Part shown: piece after piece, positions 60,426 to 64,000 of the stretch | Numbering within the stretch: position 1 is the first letter of the stretch | How the letters are laid out: each line of letters starts with the position of its first letter | NCBI GenBank assembly: GCA_002855745.1 | Contig: NDWX01000009.1 | Coordinates: forward strand, 1 to 64,000 | Direction: 5' to 3' | Length of the DNA stretch: 64,000 bases | Source of the DNA: Thermofilum sp. NZ13 | Lineage (GTDB): Archaea; Thermoproteota; Thermoprotei; Thermofilales; Thermofilaceae | The notes under the pieces: generated by a model | Database searches by the model: none | What the model was told of the DNA's origin: nothing | Seen by the model: the letters and a program-made list of their open reading frames with translations, nothing else | Made by a program: the position numbers and the translations under genes

Positions 60426-61031
60426 CCTTTGAGCAACCTCTAAATCACCGCGAGTGTTCACGTTGAAGAACTCCCGTTGCGGGTTCTCGGATATTTCCTC
60501 CACGCTCACGTACTTCGTTCTTATGTTTTCGAGAAGCCACGAGACCCTCACACCGCTGAGCGCGGCGTTGCTGAGGGCTCGCCTCACAGCTTCTCTCCTG
60601 TAGACGGCGACGAGGGGCTCAACGTACCCGTTGGGCCACCTCGGTACAACGGCGTCGGTTCCGTCGTCGAGAAGCCGGTAGAGTGTCTTCATCGTCTCCC
60701 CTCTGATGAAAGGTGTGTCAGCGGGAACCACTGCAAAAATCCCTTCTTTAACGGTCAGCGAGGCCGTGTACAGGCCGTTCAGCGGTGAGGCCACCTCCAG
60801 GATATCCCTTACTACATCCACCCGTAACCCTAAACCGGTAGCTATATCAGAGATCGCCTCGATCTGCTCGGCGTCATGTACTATAACGGTTACCTTGTCA
60901 AAGTACCCTGACATGGCCTCCAGTATCCTGAGGATCATCGGCTTGCCGCACAGCACTAGAAGAGGCTTGTAAACCCCGCCTAGCCTTCGACCAGCACCAC
61001 CGGCCAGCACTACCAGGTTCAACCCGTGCAC
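60405..61031 (-). CDS. mobA: molybdenum cofactor guanylyltransferase MobA-like
   Basis: A 208-residue nucleotidyltransferase of the MobA type. The nucleotide motif is LAGGAGRRLGGVYKPLL (9-25), with VVPADTPFIRGE as the acidic metal site and VEPLVAVYRREAV late in the chain. It attaches GMP to molybdopterin, or forms the bis-pterin guanine cofactor. It belongs to the tungsten/molybdenum region with AOR, MoaD-like and ModE-like genes. Other nucleotidyltransferases of the same fold cannot be ruled out. Confidence 0.82.
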   Translation of the reverse strand: MHGLNLVVLAGGAGRRLGGVYKPLLVLCGKPMILRILEAMSGYFDKVTVIVHDAEQIEAISDIATGLGLRVDVVRDILEVASPLNGLYTASLTVKEGIFAVVPADTPFIRGETMKTLYRLLDDGTDAVVPRWPNGYVEPLVAVYRREAVRRALSNAALSGVRVSWLLENIRTKYVSVEEISENPQREFFNVNTRGDLEVAQRLCHENH

Positions 61032-61092
61032 CCCGTGTTGACGTGATTAATTATGAAAAATGTTTTTACGTGCCATGTTGTAGTTTCGAGGT

Positions 61093-61518
61093 GTGGAGCG
61101 TTACGTAGAGAGGGTCGCGGGAGGCCTAATTACTCTGCTTGAAGCCCTGATAGCGTTTCTGCTCGCCATAGCCGTCATGCTGTCTCTTTGGAAGCTTGGA
61201 GGAGAAGCGTTAAAGCTGGCTGCCGAGGCGACCTTCGACAGACAGCACTTCGTAACCTTTCTCGACGAGTCGCTCCTTATGATAGTGGCGGTGGATCTTA
61301 TGCGAACCCTAGTGGGAGGCATTGTCGAGAAGAGAATCTCGGTGATCGTCGTACTCGAAGCAGCTCTCATCTTCATAATCCGAGAGATAATAACTATGGA
61401 GCTGAAGGAGGTCTCAGACATACGCCTTATCCTTTACATCGCCGTGTTCGCAGCACTCTTTGCCTCGTGGATCATATCCCGCAAGACTCGCCTGGTAAGT
61501 CAGCAGGATGAAGTATAA
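61093..61518 (+). CDS. PsiE-like membrane protein
   Basis: A 141-residue protein with four membrane spans: [53 protein letters not shown], and [17 protein letters not shown]. The pattern and [13 protein letters not shown] resemble the phosphate-starvation-inducible PsiE family, whose function is unknown. It starts with GTG and overlaps the macro-domain gene tail-to-tail by 19 nt. Confidence 0.7.
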   Translation: MERYVERVAGGLITLLEALIAFLLAIAVMLSLWKLGGEALKLAAEATFDRQHFVTFLDESLLMIVAVDLMRTLVGGIVEKRISVIVVLEAALIFIIREIITMELKEVSDIRLILYIAVFAALFASWIISRKTRLVSQQDEV

Positions 61519-62063
61519 TCCCTCAGCAGTTCACTGAACACCGTCGCGAAGGCGCTGTACGCCTCTCTCCCGTAAAGGCAGAACACGATCCTGCTTACGC
61601 TTTTCAGCCTGCTAGCCGTCTCTAGGACAGCCCTGGCAGCTATCTCCGCGCACTTCTCGTATGGGTAGCCGTACACCCCGGTGGATATAGCCGGGAAGGC
61701 TATGCTCTTCAGCCCCAGCTCCTCCGCTTTGAGAAGCGAGTTCGTGAAAGCATTCAGGAGCTTCTGGTCTCCCATAGGATCCCCGTACTTCGGGCCCACC
61801 GCGTGGATTACGTACTTCGCCTTGAGTTTACCAGCTCCAGTGACAGCCACCTGGCCCTCAGGCACGGGTCCATGTCTCGAGACGTACTCATCGCTTTCCC
61901 GCTGTATGGTGTAACCCCCCTTCTTAACTATCGCCAGCGCAACACCGCCTCCGTGTTTAAGGTAGCTGTTAGCGGCGTTAACTATAGCGTCGGCTTCAAG
62001 CTCCGTTATGTCGCCTTCGATGAGCTCAACCGAAACGCCCTGCACCTTGAAGCACGCGCGCAT
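61500..62063 (-). CDS. macro-domain protein (ADP-ribose binding/hydrolase)
   Basis: A 187-residue macro domain. Core motifs are [64 protein letters not shown] and [13 protein letters not shown]. It binds ADP-ribose and may hydrolyse ADP-ribosylated protein or O-acetyl-ADP-ribose. The TATA-like ggttttaaa lies about 20 nt upstream, so the mRNA may be leaderless. It is divergent from the Clp1-type kinase. Confidence 0.92.
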   Translation of the reverse strand: MRACFKVQGVSVELIEGDITELEADAIVNAANSYLKHGGGVALAIVKKGGYTIQRESDEYVSRHGPVPEGQVAVTGAGKLKAKYVIHAVGPKYGDPMGDQKLLNAFTNSLLKAEELGLKSIAFPAISTGVYGYPYEKCAEIAARAVLETASRLKSVSRIVFCLYGREAYSAFATVFSELLRDYTSSC

Positions 62064-62111
62064 AGCAACTTTAAAACCCCTTCGAGGTGTTATAAGGAAA
62101 TCGCCGGAGGC

Positions 62112-63383
62112 ATGCCTGAGATAAGTCTACCTAAAGGGTACACACTGGTAGCCCATGGCCCCTCGAAGGTCAGAGTCCTCGAAGGCTCTGTAATGATCTT
62201 CGGAGCGACTCTCAGCGCCGGGAGCGAGGCCTTCGCAGAGCCTACCAGGTCGTTACCCCTGTACGCTACAGACGACTCTAGACTGGAGGTCGATAAGGGT
62301 AGTTTCTCCCTGGTTGAGGGGGACACGATACCGGCCGAATGGTACAGGCTCGCAGAGGCTATAAGCCAAGGCGAGTTCAGGCGCGTTATCATCATGGGGG
62401 ATGTAGACAGCGGGAAAACCTCTCTCGCCACGTTGCTTGTCAACTCTCTCACGGGGAAGGGGCGAAGAGTGGCTGTTATCGACGCGGATGTGGGGCAGAA
62501 AAGCGTAGGGCCTCCAGGGGCTATTGGGCTTGGCGTAGCCTCGAAGCCCGTCTACTCCCTCGTGAACGTCGAGGTTTACGACTCCTTCTTCATAGGCTCT
62601 AACACTCCCTCGGGGCTACTCCATAGGAGCATAGGTGGTGTAGTTGTCCTTCTGCGTAAGGCTGAGAAGCTGGCCGATATCACGATAATAGACACCACGG
62701 GCTGGGTTACCGAAAGCGAGGGTAGAGACCTAAAGCTCATTAAAACCCTCGCCGTAGAACCCGACCTCGTTGTGCTCGTGGGCGGATCCAGCACCCTAGT
62801 CCAGCTGGAGCGCCCCCTGAGGAAGATGTTTAGGCTCACTAGAGTTCCCAAGCCTCAATACGTCTTCGAGAGGAGCAGAGGGGACAGGAGAGAGTACAGA
62901 AGGTGGGTGTTCTCGAGGTACCTCGCATCAGCCTCCGTGAAAAGCGTAGACTTCGCTAGCATAGACATAGCTTACACGTTTTTCTTCACAGGCGCTCCCC
63001 TGGTCGCGGAAGAAGTTTCAAGGCTTCAGGCGATTTTAGGAGTCAACGTGCTCTACGCTGAGAAGTCGGACGACCACCTTGGGGTTATCACTCAACCCCA
63101 GCCACCTCCACAAGCCGTCGAGCTAGCAAAGAGCGTGTACGGCGTAAGGCACGTCAAAGTGCTAAGCGGCTACGAGCTAATGCACAGCGTTGTAGGCTTC
63201 ATGAGCCGGGAAAAGTACTGCGAGGGCATAGGCGTCATAACCGGGGTTAATCCCCGTGAAGGCAGGATCCAGGTCCTGACTCCCGTCGACAATCCCGCCG
63301 AGAAGCTTTGGCTACTAGGAGTCCAGAAGGTGAACCCTAGCACATTTGAGGAAGAGGCAGGGTTAGAAAAATGGTCTATTTAA
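62112..63383 (+). CDS. Clp1/Grc3-type polynucleotide 5'-hydroxyl kinase
   Basis: A 423-residue protein with an N-terminal beta domain (1-85), a central P-loop kinase domain (Walker [12 protein letters not shown] at 95-105, [19 protein letters not shown] at 121-139, the lid region near [18 protein letters not shown]) and a C-terminal beta domain. This matches archaeal Clp1, which phosphorylates RNA 5'-hydroxyl ends during tRNA or rRNA processing. The frame is open for 309 nt upstream over the macro-domain gene, but the ATG at 62112 with ggagg upstream and ttataagg about 20 nt earlier is the start. Confidence 0.87.
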   Translation: MPEISLPKGYTLVAHGPSKVRVLEGSVMIFGATLSAGSEAFAEPTRSLPLYATDDSRLEVDKGSFSLVEGDTIPAEWYRLAEAISQGEFRRVIIMGDVDSGKTSLATLLVNSLTGKGRRVAVIDADVGQKSVGPPGAIGLGVASKPVYSLVNVEVYDSFFIGSNTPSGLLHRSIGGVVVLLRKAEKLADITIIDTTGWVTESEGRDLKLIKTLAVEPDLVVLVGGSSTLVQLERPLRKMFRLTRVPKPQYVFERSRGDRREYRRWVFSRYLASASVKSVDFASIDIAYTFFFTGAPLVAEEVSRLQAILGVNVLYAEKSDDHLGVITQPQPPPQAVELAKSVYGVRHVKVLSGYELMHSVVGFMSREKYCEGIGVITGVNPREGRIQVLTPVDNPAEKLWLLGVQKVNPSTFEEEAGLEKWSI

Positions 63384-63388
63384 CGTGT

Positions 63389-64000
63389 TTACGCCTCAAC
63401 CTTCTCAAATCTATCCTTCAGCTTGGATAGAATCTGCGGGAGAGTGGTGTACTCCATCTCCTCGGGGCCGAGCCTGTGAGGCATGAATGGACCGTGCCTC
63501 CTCATGTAGTCAGCGATTTCCTCCGCGATCCTCCTGGTGTAGTCGAAAGCAGGGTCGTCGAAAAGGTCGACCGGGCCCTCCAGCAAACCATCATGTAGCT
63601 GAAATCCTAGACCCACAACCCTGGGCGGGCCGTCGAAGCGTGTGCACTTCGCGTCGCGGAGACTCACAGGCATTAGTGGCCCCGTGTGGGAGCCTCGCAT
63701 CCAGCCGGAAACCAGGTGCGGGAAGGCAAACGCCTCCAGAACCTCCCCTGTAGCCGGAAAACCGTGCTGCGCCCTGATTATCAGGACGGGGTCGTCCTTA
63801 CCGACGTACCTCCCAGCTATTAGTGAGAGCCTGGTCACTGAAGCTGAAGCCGCAACCTCATTATCCACTCTTCTCCAAACCTTCCTGATCACATACCTGC
63901 CAGGTGTCCCTATGAGACCCAGGAGGTCGTAGATCTCCTCGGGAGCCCTAAGCTTCACGGCTTTACCCTCTATAAGGTCCAAAACCTCGAAGGTAAACCC
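63389..64000 (-). CDS. fbp: fructose-1,6-bisphosphate aldolase/phosphatase (C-terminal part, partial)
   Basis: Partial: the 5' end lies beyond the right edge. The 203 visible codons are the C-terminal part of the archaeal bifunctional FBP aldolase/phosphatase, a gluconeogenic enzyme. Matching blocks are SLIAGRYVGKDDPVLIIRAQ, VLEAFAFPHLVSGWMRGSHT, TRFDGPPRVVGLGFQL and GPVDLFDDPAFDYTR. The segment that should hold the Schiff-base lysine reads GRYVIRKVWRR, where family members as I recall read RYVIKRV, so Lys and Arg look transposed. The metal and substrate residues in the blocks above look intact. Confidence 0.9.
   Translation of the reverse strand, partial: GFTFEVLDLIEGKAVKLRAPEEIYDLLGLIGTPGRYVIRKVWRRVDNEVAASASVTRLSLIAGRYVGKDDPVLIIRAQHGFPATGEVLEAFAFPHLVSGWMRGSHTGPLMPVSLRDAKCTRFDGPPRVVGLGFQLHDGLLEGPVDLFDDPAFDYTRRIAEEIADYMRRHGPFMPHRLGPEEMEYTTLPQILSKLKDRFEKVEA

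Noticed and set aside
61803-62111. N-terminal extension of the Clp1-type kinase across the macro-domain gene
   Set aside because: The frame stays open antisense to a clear macro domain, but residues there do not resemble Clp1; TATA and ggagg place the start at 62112.
1-64000. CRISPR arrays, insertion sequences, integrase or prophage genes
   Set aside because: No regularly spaced direct repeats, terminal inverted repeats, transposase or phage-like protein was seen; gene content is core-like throughout.

Overview
The window is a gene-dense archaeal chromosome segment, most likely from a hyperthermophilic member of the Thermoproteota (Crenarchaeota), possibly a Thermofilum-like lineage. The evidence is archaeal-type ribosomal proteins (S4e, L19e, L32e, long L18 and L30), SecY, ABCE1, Alba, nascent polypeptide-associated complex, a KEOPS Cgi121-like subunit, an RNA-binding SPOUT methyltransferase, a tungsten-type aldehyde:ferredoxin oxidoreductase, a crenarchaeal-type SSB with an RG-rich tail and an archaeal FBP aldolase/phosphatase. 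Many genes start with GTG or TTG and have a TATA-like box about 20-30 nt upstream of the start codon, the pattern expected of leaderless archaeal mRNAs. No tRNA, rRNA, CRISPR array, IS element or prophage gene was recognised. The lineage name is an inference; the archaeal assignment is firm.

Layout. 0-2.7 kb: a small winged-helix protein, an unknown 324-aa protein and a PLP aminotransferase. 2.7-6.3 kb, minus strand: a compact signalling-like module (roadblock protein, MglA/CvnD-like small GTPase, second roadblock protein, membrane-anchored coiled-coil protein), preceded by a large unknown membrane protein. 6.4-10.1 kb: prolidase, DUF99, an MtnA-type isomerase and an unknown protein, with a gene-poor stretch at 8.1-8.55 kb. 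10.1-10.66 kb: a gene-free, GC-rich, highly self-complementary stretch that may encode a structured RNA. 10.66-17.7 kb: spc-like ribosomal operon L24-S4e-L5-S14-S8-L32e-L19e-L18-S5-L30-L15-SecY, with L6 missing from its usual place. 17.7-22.1 kb: a small HTH protein, a 34-codon ORF with a strong ribosome binding site, an RNA methyltransferase and L3-L4-L23-L2. A flavoprotein dehydrogenase on the other strand interrupts the cluster; 23.6-31.7 kb then holds S19-L11-L1-L10-AlaS-DUF434-NAC alpha-CDP-alcohol phosphotransferase-RtcA.

31.7-36.2 kb: SAM hydrolase, Cgi121-like, THUMP protein, truncated TFS-like zinc ribbon, ABCE1, Alba. 36.2-45.1 kb: GH57 glycosidase, glycerate 2-kinase, SSB, GT2 glycosyltransferase, flippase-like protein, SWIM protein, phosphodiesterase, inositol-phosphatase family enzyme, TatD-like hydrolase. 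45.4-50.4 kb: a PAC2 proteasome-assembly-chaperone homologue ending in a HbYX motif, then a DUF4129/MoxR/DUF58 membrane cluster. 50.4-56.9 kb: adenylate kinase, TldD-TldE, and an operon of carbamate kinase, an exported transglutaminase-like protein and an exported membrane-anchored protein. 57-61 kb: a tungsten/molybdenum cofactor region (AOR, MoaD-like, ModE-like, MobA) with a JAMM-type metalloprotease. 61-64 kb: PsiE-like membrane protein, macro-domain protein, Clp1-type kinase, and the 3' part of an FBP aldolase/phosphatase gene that runs off the right edge.

Most of the window is translation and RNA metabolism plus central metabolism. The best candidate for an under-described system is the roadblock/GTPase/membrane coiled-coil module at 2.67-4.78 kb, which resembles the Streptomyces conservon in gene content but has a different membrane partner. 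Also notable are the fragmented ribosomal operons (no L6, no L12, a short P0, S19 joined to the L11-L1-L10 operon), the uncharacterised GC-rich RNA candidate, the pairing of ubiquitin-like and JAMM genes in the tungsten region, and an apparent Lys/Arg transposition at the expected Schiff-base site of the FBP aldolase/phosphatase.
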